Source: Kingdonia uniflora (taxonomy: Eukaryota; Streptophyta; Magnoliopsida; Ranunculales; Circaeasteraceae). Taken from it: 64,000 bases of DNA. Shown here piece after piece: positions 11,338 through 21,566 of the stretch. The notes below the pieces were generated by a model. The model was not told where the DNA came from. It saw nothing but the letters and a program-made list of their open reading frames with translations, and searched no databases. How positions within the stretch are numbered: position 1 is the stretch's first letter; each line of letters starts with the position of its first letter. The translations under genes and the position numbers were made by a program. The stretch is from positions 1,054,001 through 1,118,000 of the forward strand of contig JACGCM010000560.1 of the NCBI GenBank assembly GCA_014058105.1. The letters are read 5' to 3'.

Positions 11338-11350
11338 TACTTATAGCCTC
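11338..11350 (-). promoter_or_regulatory. TATA box of E1 ORF B
   Basis: The minus strand reads GAGGCTATAAGTATGGG, with TATAAG at 11345-11340. It lies about 85 bp upstream of the ORF B start and 166 bp inside the 3' LTR. E3 (CCTATAAATATGGG) and E2 (GGCTATAAGTATCCC) carry close matches. Confidence 0.65.
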
Positions 11351-11497
11351 ATTTAATTTATTACCCTATAACCACCAACATCTCTTTATTACCCTCTTTT
11401 ATTACCTACCCGAGAACCAACAGTCAAACGGTTCAACTTCCAATACCAAACAGTTTTCTCAACAAATTTCTCTACACCTATTTTCGGAACCATCGCT

Positions 11498-11510
11498 GAG
11501 AGGGGATGAA
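11498..11510 (+). other. E1 polypurine tract
   Basis: GAGAGGGGATGAA lies directly before the LTR start TGTAGTAGCC. It is the usual priming site for plus-strand DNA synthesis. E3 has GAGAGGGGGGGAA at the same place. Confidence 0.85.
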
Positions 11511-11880
11511 TGTAGTAGCCTACTCGCAGCGTTCAATTCCAAACAGATACTCGAAGGCTACTTCAAAGCCTACTAGAATGTCTTGAAGTCCAGTCAATAT
11601 AGAAATAAGCTTCCAAAAAACCATCCAAAGATGAAGCTTCGAGGATGGACTCCACATCACAGCAGAAATATTTCTACCATATCCGCACATGGTCGAAGTA
11701 TGATGGAACAGAGAACCAGCTCACTAGACAAGACGGTACAGTTGTTGGTCCTTGCTGTTACAGTGACAAGCCTAACCACTGCTATAGTATCAAAGTACAG
11801 AGATAGACCTAACAACTATTACAGTGACAGTTTTATAAGTAACATAAATATAAGTAGAGATATAAGATCATCTATACTTT
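11511..11880 (+). repeat. E1 3' LTR, truncated
   Basis: The LTR begins TGTAGTAGCCTACTCGCAGC, the same start as the E3 5' LTR. It can be followed through CATGGTCGAAGTATGAT (about 11690) and GTGACAAGCCTAACCACTG (about 11765). After about 11800 the match fades. No 3' end or target duplication is visible. Confidence 0.8.
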
Positions 11881-12140
11881 TTGTCTTTTGTGCAAGGGTA
11901 GAGAAGGTTTGATTGTCTGTGAAGAGAGAATCATAATGAATGTAAGAATGTCTGAGAGGGATTTGGGTACGAGTGAGAGAAATGTATTAAAGTATATGAT
12001 GTGGGATAATACTGAGATGGCATTTTCACCCAAAAGGTATGAAGCATCTGACATTAATAGTGGAAGGGACACCTCGATTCCAAAATTGAGGGCAGTTTGT
12101 GGGAGGCCAAATAACTGCCAGTAGTTAGAGAGAGATAGTG
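11881..12140. other. Upstream sequence of the orphan unit
   Basis: No gene or terminal repeat can be supported. The base composition is purine-rich on the plus strand, unlike the pyrimidine-rich plus strand of E1. This fits a stretch lying in the opposite orientation to E1. Confidence 0.4.
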
Positions 12141-12640
12141 TATATAAATTCTCTTATTTTTCATTTAAAGGTTTGTCAAACACAGATAAATAAAAATCTA
12201 GAGAAAGAGAAAAGAAATTGAGTTGCAGAGATTCTGGAGGAAAAAGAGGGTCGTTGCTGTGGAGGCAGATCAGAGATATTTGTGGTACAGTACCATAGTG
12301 AAAGAGGGATTGTGCTCTATTCCGGACTCTTATTCAGTCATTGAAGGTTAGTGGTTATGATTGATTTGGCTAATTTGTTCTTATGATTTAAAGTAATCGT
12401 TTGATATGGAGAAGACTATATTTGTTATTATTCGAAATTTGAAAAGTTTGTTATTTTTAGTCAACCGTTGAACTTTTTTACTTTACATGGAAAAGTATGT
12501 ATGTATGTGTATGTTATATGTACGCGTAAAAGTTTAGACAAAAAATAATGATAGAGAAAATTGATTGAATACCTAGAGATGTATGTAGGTAAAAGCGTGA
12601 GAAGGCTCTGTTATAAAAATAAGCCTCATCCTTAAGCCTA
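12141..12640 (+). promoter_or_regulatory. Orphan unit promoter: TATA box, leader exon and leader intron
   Basis: TATATAAATT at 12141-12150 is a TATA box on the plus strand. A leader of about 190 nt runs to a donor TTGAAG|GTTAGTGG (GT at 12347). The acceptor is uncertain, somewhere before the ATG at 12649. This repeats the TATA-leader-intron-ATG plan of the antisense genes of E1, E2 and E3, here on the plus strand. Confidence 0.55.
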
Positions 12641-12648
12641 ATCTTGAT

Positions 12649-13983
12649 ATGGAGACTTCGACCTCTAGTTGTTTGATCAAGCTAGTATTTATTGAATTTG
12701 ATAATGTAGATGTTATGGGGGCCGACCTAAGAACGGAGAGCCCTGACATTGTAGAGGTAGATTCAAAGGGGACGGACGAAGTAGAATTTCTAGATTTCCC
12801 TAGTAATCTCGTACCCTACCCTGCAGATTCAGATGCATTTAAGGAGTTTTGTAAAAAAAAAGATAGTTTAGGTGGCAGATGGGGTAATGTTATAGAACAC
12901 TTTGGGAGGTCATTTAGGGGATGTACTATTCAAAATGGGGAAGAATACTTTTTCTTATTGCCTGACTTAGAACAGGAGAACGTTAAGAGGATAGTAGAGG
13001 TGTCAATCTTTTATGAGTACTTCAATGGGGTTTCCAAAGTGATCTAGACCAGGAATTTTTGTGCTATATGTCTCAGTTAGAATTTGAACTGATGTTGCCT
13101 CTTACCAATCTTGCAAAAGGTATTTTGAATACCATAGAGGCCTCGTTGCCCAAACGAATGGGAATATGTGAGAAGTGATAGATGTCTGCAATAACCTGAA
13201 TAGACTGTGGGCTGAAAATAGGGCAGAGAGGAGAATAACTCCTGTAGATGTTTTACAGTATTAAACTATGAAATATTAAGTGGTGGATGAGGGCGCATAC
13301 TTTTCTTCAAGTTCATCTTGACCTTAGTTCTTTGACCTGAGTTTAGTTGGGCAGCTGTAGAATGACAATTTGATATGGGTGAATGGTGACTGTCTCAAAA
13401 GAAAGAACGAGGATCCAATGGACCTTATATATAAAACTCTAAAAAAATGTAAGTAATAGTTTGTGATATCAAGCAACTGTAGATGTGACAGCATTTATCT
13501 TTATATAACAATGTATTGTGTTTTCCAGGTCCTAGATCTCAAATGGCGAGAAAAGAATCGCTAATAGATATCGTAGCTCAAGAAGGCTCTAAGCTCAAGA
13601 TTATTCTGGAAGAGCTTAAAATAAGAATATCTAAAAGAGCTAATAGTAGGTCAGTGAAAGTGTAGAAGTCTCAAGAAATGAGAAAGATGACAGGAAATAA
13701 AGCTGAAAGGAGGGCAGCAGCGGATGGTGACGAACGTCCAGTATTACTAAAGACTACGCCAATGTCTTTGAAGGCAAGTTCTAAGGGGGATACTTTGAGC
13801 AAGTTAGTTCAAAGGCACCCAAAAAGGAAGACTGTGAAGGGTAGTCCAACCACGGTGACTATCTAGAGTGGAGAGCTCGAGATGAGTTTGGAAAAGATGA
13901 AGGTAGATGACCCTGCTGCAGTGAGCGAGGCGAAGGTGGTAGAGAGTAGTCCTACCATGGAAGGTGGCAGCACAAGTTTGTGA
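12649..13983 (+). pseudogene. Orphan aORF1-type gene
   Basis: The first open stretch (12649-13047) is acidic. A frameshift near 13045 leads into YMSQLEFELMLPL...LAKGILN, which aligns with YRGQIRLGLELPL...LVKKVLN of E3 aORF1. Further on, WVNGDCLKRKNEDPMDLIYK matches WVKGNCLQRDDEEPLDLLFR of E5. An intron at 13449-13528 splits a Cys codon before Pro as in E1 and E3. The second exon is Lys-rich and ends at TGA 13981-13983, with in-frame TAGs near 13662 and 13864. It lacks the long coiled-coil tail of the E2 and E5 copies. No pol of its own orientation is next to it. Confidence 0.65.
13449..13528 (+). other. Inferred intron in orphan aORF1 (80 bp)
   Basis: Donor AAAAAAT|GTAAGTAATAG and acceptor TGTGTTTTCCAG|GTCC. 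It follows the motif DPMDLIYKTLKK and splits the Cys codon T|GT with Pro next, the same join as inferred for E1 and E3. Confidence 0.75.
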
Positions 13984-14016
13984 TGAGGAGCTGAACACGT
14001 AAAGAATGTGAGATTA

Positions 14017-14860
14017 CTATGGATTCCTTGTTCTTTTTCGAGCAGTGCGCAAAAGAAACCTTGGCGAGTATTTACAAGCGTTTCTTACAAGAAACATGAA
14101 AAATAAGGAATTCAGATCCTAAAATCGTTATTCCAACCTTCACCTCGGCCCTACTCATCGACTCTAAAGTTTGAGAAGAACTAACTCTACACAAGCCAAG
14201 AACGGTGACAGAGATGATTGATGTAGTTAAACTACATCAAACTAGAACGATCCAAGAAGGATAAAATAAAGAGCTCCTCTGCCATTCATTCTCGGGAAAC
14301 TGCTTCTTCTCCACCCTAAAAGTCGCCCACTACTAAAGTACCCAAACCACGCAGTAGAAACGCTGATAATAATAGGTGACTCAAAAGAAAAGACGGAAGA
14401 CCCGATAGACCTGTCCCAGTTCTACCCCCAATGCCAACGACTCCCTCCACTATCTTACAAACGATAAAGGGAGATGAGTGTTATCCAGCACCACAAACAA
14501 TACCAGATATCCCCAATAAGCCTCAATGTCAGTATCATAATGTGAATAGTCACAAAGCTGACAACTATTACTCCCTCATTCCAATCTTTCATCTCATCCT
14601 CTTAGCAGATAGGCTCCATAATTATATCCTCGACATTCAAAAGATCCTCGAAGATGAGACAAAGAACAAAGAAGACAAACAAAATCAGGGCCAGGGGTAA
14701 GCTCGCCACCTTTATCTAATCGAGAATGAAAAAGGAAAGAAAAGGAAACAGGACCATCGGATCACATCTTGTTACAAAATGACATCCTCAGATAAATTTG
14801 CGAAACTTCTTCCCAGGTCGAGTAAGTCAAAATGATCATACCAAATAACCTTTGAAGACT
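14017..14860 (+). pseudogene. E2 gag, C-terminal part
   Basis: Translation gives DSLFFFEQCAKETLASIYKR followed by a stop-broken capsid tail with ELTLHKPRTVTEMIDVVKL near 14170-14230. This matches the E...LHKP..L.EM motif of E3 gag. A finger C-Q-Y-H-x4-H-x4-Y near 14528-14570 has Tyr in place of the last Cys of the usual C-x2-H-x4-H-x4-C. The left end at about 14015 is a sharp break against the orphan unit. Confidence 0.75.
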
Positions 14861-14869
14861 TTGACACCA

Positions 14870-15360
14870 GCCATGTGAAATATCTGCATGATGACCCTCT
14901 AGTCATTATGTTCAAAGTTGGACAAGACTACTTACACACGCTTCTCATTACCACAGGAAGCGCCAAAAATGTTTTATTTAGAAGGGCAATTGAAGTTCTA
15001 GGACTCAGAGATTCTGTGAAAGCTTCGACAACAACAATGACTGGCTTCAACGGTTTGAAAGAATTAGCCACAGAAGAAATTACTCTGCCAGTTCAGGCAG
15101 GGTCAGAAACAACATTTGCTAAATTCTTTGTCATCGATGCTGAGTCCAAGTACTTAGGAATTTTGGGATGTAGTTGACTACATTCGATTAAAGCAATACC
15201 CTCAACATATCATTTAATATTATGATTTCTAACAGATCACAGAATATTCAAAATCAAAGGCAGACAGGCAGTTGCACGTATGTACGAGAATTTTACCACC
15301 AACTCTCACTCAGTAAAACTTCTTAAAGTACAACTACAGCAGGCAATACCCCCCACGTTC
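14870..15360 (+). pseudogene. E2 aspartic protease
   Basis: The open stretch 14875-15177 carries the protease fold with LLITTGSAKNVLF and, later, SKYLGILG. The active-site triad normally reads Asp-Thr-Gly; here codon 14950-14952 is ACC (Thr), so the catalytic Asp is lost. A TGA at 15175-15177 ends the frame at the place where E1 and E3 continue into R-x-W-L-H. Confidence 0.85.
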
Positions 15361-15379
15361 AAGCAGCATGACACATAAT

Positions 15380-16450
15380 TGGTTAAATCCATTAAACTCG
15401 ATGGACCCGGGTGTCACACATTCATCGGCTCAAAGGTATCAGCCGATGAAAAAAAAGACATGATCCAGTTACTTAAGAAAAACATTGACATCTTTCCATT
15501 GACTTTCCAAGAAATGCCTGGCATTGATCCATCCATCGCGTGCCACAGACTGAGCCTCCTTCCACACACCAAAGAAGTCAAACAGAAACGTCGAAACTTA
15601 GCTCCCCACCTCTGCGAAGCTATGAACTAAGAAATTGATAAACTCCTTCATGTAGGATTTATTCTAGAAGCCAAATATCCAAAGTGTATTTCTAACATTG
15701 CGGCAGTCTCAAAGAAAAATAAGAAGATTAGGGTTTGTGTTGACTTCACAGAACCAAATAAATTCATACCGAAGAGTAGCTTTCTACTACCACTGATCCC
15801 ACAACTCCTCGATTCTGTCGTAGGATGCGAACTTCTTTCAATGATGGATGCGGCCTCCGGCTACAATAGAGTTCTACTCGCTAAAGATGGTCAAGAGAAA
15901 ACAACCTTTGCTACTGAAAAAGGTCTCTAGTATTATACAGTGATGCCTTTTGTATTAAAGAATGCAGGAGCTACTTACCAACGTCTTGTCCCTAAAATGT
16001 TCAAAGATCATCTAGGCAAAATCATGAAAGTCGACATTGATGATATGATCTACAAAAGCATAAAGCGCGAAGATCATCTCAGCAACCTCCAAACCATTTT
16101 CGATATCCTTCGCCAGTACTAGATAAAACTCAACCCCGAGAAATGCTAATTTAATGTTGAGTCTGGTAAGTTTTTGAGACACCTGGTCAGCAAAAGAGGA
16201 ATAAAAATTGATCTTGTACAAATCAAGGCACTCATTGCAATGCCATCTCCTTAAACAAAGAAAGATGTCCAAAAATTTATAGGCAAGATCGCTGCTCTTT
16301 ACAGATTCATCTCTAAGTCATCTGATCGATGCAAACTTCTTTACCTTATTCTTCGTGAAAATCTGACTATACTATTAAAAAAAAAAAGGAGATCATTTGG
16401 ACTCTTGACTGTGAGTTAGCCTTCTAAAATCTTAAGCGATACTTGGGGCG
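15380..16450 (+). pseudogene. E2 reverse transcriptase
   Basis: The linker motif LDGPGCHTFIG is at about 15400. The palm motif MMDAASGYN is near 15841 (Asp 15847-15849 intact), MPFVLKNAGATYQRL near 15942, and the catalytic loop D-I-D-D at 16033-16044 keeps both Asp residues. All three polymerase Asp positions therefore survive. Stops at about 15630 and 15930 and around 16120-16260 break the frame. An A-run at 16377-16388 marks a frameshift in the tether. Confidence 0.88.
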
Positions 16451-16454
16451 TCCT

Positions 16455-17330
16455 CCTATAATGAGTACTCCAGTTGATGGTAAAATACTTACGATGTACT
16501 TATCCACAACTGAAGAATCTATTAGTTCCATCCTAATTCGAGAAGACGAAGGCGTAGAAAAACTAATTTACTTCATCAGCAAGACCCTCAAGACTGCTGA
16601 AAAAAGATATACAACAACATAAAAGCAACTCCTGGCCTTGGTCTGCAGCTCACAAAGACTTCATCCATAGTTCCAAGCTCATCCCATCAAAATCATTACA
16701 AAATACCCCCTCAAGCTGGTACTCTCCAAAAAAGAAAAATCTTGAAGAATCAAACAATGGTCAATTTTCCTTGGCGAATATGACATCTCCTTTGAGCCCC
16801 AGATCTCTGTCAAAGGACAAGTTGATACTGATTTCTTAGCAGACTTTCCTGTCGAAGACCGTGATTGGAAAGAACTTGAAGAAATCTTCACAGATGACTC
16901 AATTGCAGAACTAATGGATGGTCACGAAGTATCGGATGATGACTCTTTACAGACAGATAAGCTGGACCATAAGGGTCGGGAATTGGCATTGTTCTCATTA
17001 CACCTTCCAATCATCGCATCGAGAAAGTAATTAAACTTTACTTCTATGCCAGAAATAATAAGACTAAAAATGAAGGTATCCTCCATGGACTCGATCTCGC
17101 ACTAACACTTGGCACAGAAAAAGTAGCAGTCTGCATTAATTCTTTACTCATGACAAATCATTACAATAAAACAATCCGTACAATAGGCAAAATTGTTGAT
17201 TATGCGGCCCTGGTGGAAGAAAAAATGAACAAATTCAAACAAACATCAATCTCCTACTTACATCGAAAATAAAATCGCCATACCGGCGCATTGGCTTACA
17301 CTACCGCTATGCTAGGAGTCAGTAAAAAAT
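16455..17330 (+). pseudogene. E2 connection and RNase H region
   Basis: The connection shows YFISKTLKTAEKRY near 16570 (normally Y-F-I-S-K-A-L), Y-P-L near 16705 and LVLSKKEKS near 16715-16745. The second RNase H is degraded: GIGIVLITPSNHRIEKVIKL is readable near 16980-17035 across a frameshift, and N-N-K-T-K-N-E-G replaces N-N-E-A-E-Y-E-A near 17065. The end of the domain (H-R-K at about 17260) is recognisable but shifted. Confidence 0.7.
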
Positions 17331-17479
17331 GATCTTTAGTTATTAAAATCCTCGAACATTGGAGCCTTGATATACAGTCCGTTATATAAATCACTATTAC
17401 TGAAGGTGAAGACCATGATGACTGGAGAAGATCGTTTAATGCATACCTCAACTCCAACATCCTCCCGAGTAACAAAGAA

Positions 17480-18650
17480 GAAGCCCGTTCACTTTTTGCC
17501 AAATGCCCCAGATTCACAGTCTAAGATAACATCCTTTATCGTATCACAGGAAGAGGACCCCTGATTGAATGCATCACCCAAAAATCAAGCTCAAGTCAAA
17601 ATCAAAGAACTTCGCGAAAGTATATGTGACGCTCATGTTTCGGGAAGATCATTAGCCCAGCAGGCATTCACACAAGGACTATTCTAACCTAGATTGAGAC
17701 AGGATTGCTAAGATATTCTATGAAAATGCTACAAATGTAAAATCCATGCTCATGACATCAAAAGTTTGGCACTTGACTTGCACATTAGCAATGTCCTCTG
17801 GCTATTCAAATGATGGGGAATTGGCATCATTGGACCTTTCCATCATGCATCGGGAAACTGAAGGTTCGTCCTTGAAGCCACTGACTACTTTACAAAATGG
17901 GTCGAAGCAGTTCCTCTATGTCATACCGATGAAAATGAAGTGATCAAGTTCCTTTAGGAACACATAATAACCAGGTTTGGCTCCCCACAAATGATACGCT
18001 GTTACAACTGTAGGCAATTAATCAGTGCTAAAGTCCTCACTATCCTCCACAAGTACAAAATTTAGCTATAAACTTCCATACTGTACTACCCTCAAGGTAA
18101 TGGATAACCTGAAGCCATCAATAAGAACATCAAATCAGGTCTACGCAAGTGCCTCGACACAAAGAAAGGCAGATAGGTCAAAGAACTACTCAGTATTCTA
18201 TGGGCATATCGAACAACACCTCAAACTTTCACTGGCTGTACTTCATTTATGATGGCCTTCGGTACTAAAGCGGTCATACCCTCAGACCTCGATCTACCAA
18301 GTACCCAAAAAGTTTTAGATGAAGACAATGAGTTGGGTCTCCTCTGTAACCTCAATTGGATAGATGAAACCCATGACAAAGCCATCATAAACATGGGACG
18401 ATACCATGACACATAAAAAAGGCTTACAACAAAAAAGTTTGAAAGAGAAAATTTTGTATTGGCGACCTTGTCCTCCGACGAATCAAAGATAGTACTCGAC
18501 CTAAGAATTCCATAAAATTGCCTAAAAACTGAGAAGGGCCTTACATTATTATCAAACAAACAGATAGCGACACTTACTGAATGATGGCAGAAGATGAAGT
18601 CCAACTTGAATTCCCATGGAACACTGCTCAACTAAAGATTTTTTATTGAT
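17480..18650 (+). pseudogene. E2 integrase
   Basis: The first catalytic Asp lies in T-D-Y-F-T-K-W at about 17883-17885. The second Asp is Tyr (TAC at 18003-18005; the motif reads C-Y-N-C-R-Q instead of C-D-N-G-P-Q). The Glu region near 18100 is garbled. The C-terminal part with T-H-D-K-A and D-D-Y-Y-like motifs runs to about 18650, ending in F-P-W-N-T-A-Q-L-K. This integrase is inactive. Confidence 0.8.
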
Positions 18651-18689
18651 AACAGCTATAACACTTATCATCGATTGCAATAAAATTAT

Positions 18690-18975
18690 CTTTACTATTT
18701 TTACTTGTTATCGATCCATACTTGATAAGTATGTACCAGACAATAATCATCTTTACTATCTTTACATGTTATTAATCCATACTTGATAAGTATGCCCCAG
18801 ACAATAATCATCTTTACTATCTTTACTTGTTATCGATCCATACTTGATAAGTATGCACCAGGAAACAATCATATTTACTTGTTATCGATCCATACTTGAT
18901 AAGTATGCATCAACCAACAATTATCTTCACTATCTATACTTGTTCTCAATTCATACTTGTTATGTATGCATCTGA
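18690..18975. repeat. E2 3'-UTR tandem repeat, about five 61-bp units
   Basis: The core CATACTTGATAAGTATG recurs with CTTGATAAG starting at 18721, 18782, 18843 and 18893, plus a variant at 18956. Periods are 61, 61, 50 and 63 bp. CTTGATAAG...CTTAT-like halves give each unit a small palindrome (ATACTTGATAAGTAT). It sits just after pol, like the longer arrays of E1, E3 and E5. Confidence 0.92.
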
Positions 18976-19402
18976 ACTATCATTCTATTTCAATGCAAAC
19001 ATTATCCAATCATAGGATACTCTACTTTACATCCCTTATTTATCAAACAAAATATAACTGCTTTGTTTCTTTCCAAATCTAAATCCAGATATCCCACTGA
19101 GGATACACATCTGGTAATCCTTCACATTACTTGCCATTTCATGGCCATCGTTTACTTATCACGCCAACAGGCATTCCTTCTATATCAGCTACAAGTTACA
19201 ATCACATTCTGCAAATATCATTCTTGTCAAATTTAACAATTAGCATGATTTAACAAATATATGCATTACAAATTTTCAAACAAAACTTTCTTCGAAAATA
19301 AACATTCATCATTCAAAACATAGCATAGTTAAAATGTGTTCTGGTCCCATTGACCATTATTACATCTTTCTTTAAAAACAAATAATGTTTACACAAATGC
19401 AT
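18976..19402. other. E2 spacer between repeats and antisense gene
   Basis: A+T-rich, no gene seen. It should contain the 3' ends of both the pol transcript and the opposing aORF1 transcript. Confidence 0.45.
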
Positions 19403-21561
19403 TTAAACTACAGGAGGAAATACGACATCATTAACCTTTACTAGCCCCTCCGGAGCAAACACTTCCCCGGATTCCTCCAGACGCAACCTATCATCATCGA
19501 TCATTACCATATCATCGACGACTTCCGTTCCATAAGGAATTTTGGGAGTCGCCGGAACATCATCATCTTGATCTGAATCCCCGAAGACAACACATCAAAA
19601 CTTGGCCAACCGCTTATAAAGATGTTTCCTCACCTCCAGCAACTCGTATTGCCATACATAGTGGGCCCTTACATTCCTACACGAATCTAACTTCTCGGCC
19701 ATAAACTGATCCCTAACCTCATCCAAGATCTTACCATGTTCCAGCTCCAATGACTTTCGCTCATCAGCAGCCTGCTCCATTTCATCCTTCTCAAAGTTCA
19801 TTCTAAGCAACACCAAAGCCTCCTCTAACTCTTTTTCCCACGCTTTCTTCACCTCGTAAAGAGCAAGATCCTTCACCTTTCGCATTTTGAGCTTGTACAT
19901 ATTCAGCGTTGCATTTAGCCCTTTTTTTATCTTCGATCAGCGCTTCTTTTTCTCTCGTCAAATCTTTCTCGATGTTTTTGTATGCCAGTACTTGATTTGC
20001 AAAATCACTACTACTGGCAATGCGGCATTTTTCCTCCGTCAACAACTTCTTAATCTGCATTACATTCATAAATTGAGTATTCAATTCACATACAAGTTTC
20101 TTTAATTGAAGCAAAGCAGAAAAGTTTCTCACCATTGACATGTTACGGTGGCCCTCGTTGAGAAATATCATTAAGCTCTCAGCTCCTAATAGATAATCAT
20201 CGACTTTGGCCTGCAACATATGCGTCCCAGACATATATGAATCCATCGTCCTCTGGACTTCAACCTCAGATTCCTTGATGAACTTGTTCTTCGACGACTC
20301 TCCATTCCCCTTTTTCTTCGGGAGTACACTTGTAGTACCCCGGGGAGGATGCATATCAAACACAGCAATTAGCTTATCACATTTTACCACCTGCTCTATT
20401 GTCGATCGTCGAGTATTCCTCTTAGGTTGAAGTAGTGGAGCAAGTGCTTCACTCGCTGCCCTATTCATTTTACTCTTCCCCAATGGTTCTGCAAACATCA
20501 AGTCTATCTTCGTGTCAGTCGTGTACCCAGCCAGAGAAGGATTTTCCAATGGCAGACTGGACTCCACGACCCTCTTTATTTTCGCCGACATCTTACTGTC
20601 GATAACAGACACTTCAGAACCTTTTTCCCTCGACATCTTTAAATCGGCCTCTTAAAAAGGAGTACTCACACGATCCAGGTTGATGACAAGGTTGTCCATC
20701 CTGCCAATGTACAATTCTTCTTTTACCTCCGACTTCCTATCGACCTCTTTCAAAGCTGCACATAAATGAAATTGAGTTACAAGCAATTCACATCACATTC
20801 AATTCTTTAAATATCGACATTTAAATTACCTAACCACAAGCCTAAGTGAAAAGTTTTTCTTGTCAAACTCATAATTCCTGGACACGAGTAAGCGATCATC
20901 ACTGTATTGCCCACCTATTGACGCCATGTCATAGAACAGGGGCCTTTTCAAAAACCTCGCCAAGTAGCGATAGCCTACATTCTTCGGGATCATCTTAGGT
21001 GTGTTATACGCACATAAATCGTCAACAGTGATCAACTCATCACCCCTTGACTTAAGTAGACCATTTATCACCCCGCATACCCGAAACAGGTCGTATACAT
21101 TTAGATTGAACTGACTAGGTGCCACAACGAAGAAGTTCATCGACTTCTTCTGGTCAACTTGGCGGGGAAGCTTCAACCTCTTATTAATTTATTCTGGATG
21201 CACGAGAATCCCTCCCAAGGGTACTTCCTGGTCAATTATGTCATATTGGTACTTCTCTAGCCTGATATCTCTAGGAATACTATACTTCATCTTAAAACAC
21301 AATATCTCCTTCATCTTCAAACCCTCCTCATAGAAAGCTTCCTAAACCTCCTCCACATTGTCTTCCCCACACCCGATACCTTCTCGATCTCTAGCCTGTG
21401 GCTCGTGGTCCAAATCTTTATCGATAGCTTCCTCATCTGACACTTTGACAATCATACAAACTACCCTAAGCTGGTTCACACCATCTAAGCCAACACTACT
21501 CGACCTAACCTTATATTTACTTCCTAACTATTGTGCACAGATGGATACATCTATCATCAGA
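19403..21561 (-). pseudogene. E2 antisense gene aORF1, main part
   Basis: Read on the minus strand, the gene begins at 34749 beyond E3 and re-enters here at 21561. The segment before the intron holds [20 protein letters not shown] and [11 protein letters not shown]. After an intron at 20756-20829 comes a 277-codon open stretch (20636-19806), rich in Lys/Glu and predicted by eye to form a long coiled coil. A frameshift near 19900 leads to a further coil (19900-19598) and an acidic tail ending at TAA 19403-19405. In-frame stops occur near 21185, 21330 and 19597. Function unknown; PF04195-like by comparison with the other copies. Confidence 0.75.
20756..20829 (-). other. Inferred intron in E2 aORF1 (74 bp)
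   Basis: Minus-strand donor GTTAG|GTAATTTAAATG (GT at 20829-20828) and acceptor TTTATGTGCAG|CTTTG (ending at 20756). The protein before it ([13 protein letters not shown]) lines up with LLVVRGNYENVDN before the E3 intron, so the position corresponds. Confidence 0.65.
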
Positions 21562-21566
21562 GGCCC
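21562..21566. repeat. Target site duplication of E3, left copy
   Basis: GGCCC directly before the 5' LTR pairs with GGCTC at 34688-34692, one mismatch. Removing E3 and one copy restores an uninterrupted frame of the E2 antisense gene. Confidence 0.75.

Larger units (their letters stand above)
1..11880 (+). mobile_element. Tat-type Ty3/gypsy retrotransposon E1 (5' end outside window)
   Basis: The order gag, protease, reverse transcriptase, RNase H, integrase, 193-bp tandem repeats, antisense ORFs, polypurine tract and LTR is seen on one strand. It parallels the complete element E3 base for base over long stretches, so E1 and E3 belong to the same family. The window opens inside gag, so the 5' LTR and PBS are not visible. 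The 3' LTR is recognisable for about 370 of an expected 817 bp and then grades into unrelated sequence. Many stops and frameshifts make it a dead copy. Confidence 0.9.
14015..21561 (+). mobile_element. Tat-type retrotransposon E2, left segment
   Basis: Gag tail, pol, 3' tandem repeats and most of the antisense gene are present in the usual order. The 5' LTR, PBS and first half of gag are missing; the sequence to the left is the orphan unit. The right side is interrupted by E3, and the element resumes at 34693. Its sequence is clearly diverged from E1/E3 (61-bp instead of 193-bp repeats), so it is a separate family. Confidence 0.88.

Noticed and set aside
11888..12124. 78-codon plus-strand ORF upstream of the orphan unit TATA box
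   Set aside because: It lies before the promoter, has no resemblance to any element protein and no matching ORF in E1 or E3.
18221..18631. 136-codon minus-strand ORF over the end of E2 integrase
   Set aside because: The plus strand matches the integrase C-terminus of the other Tat elements; the minus frame is chance.
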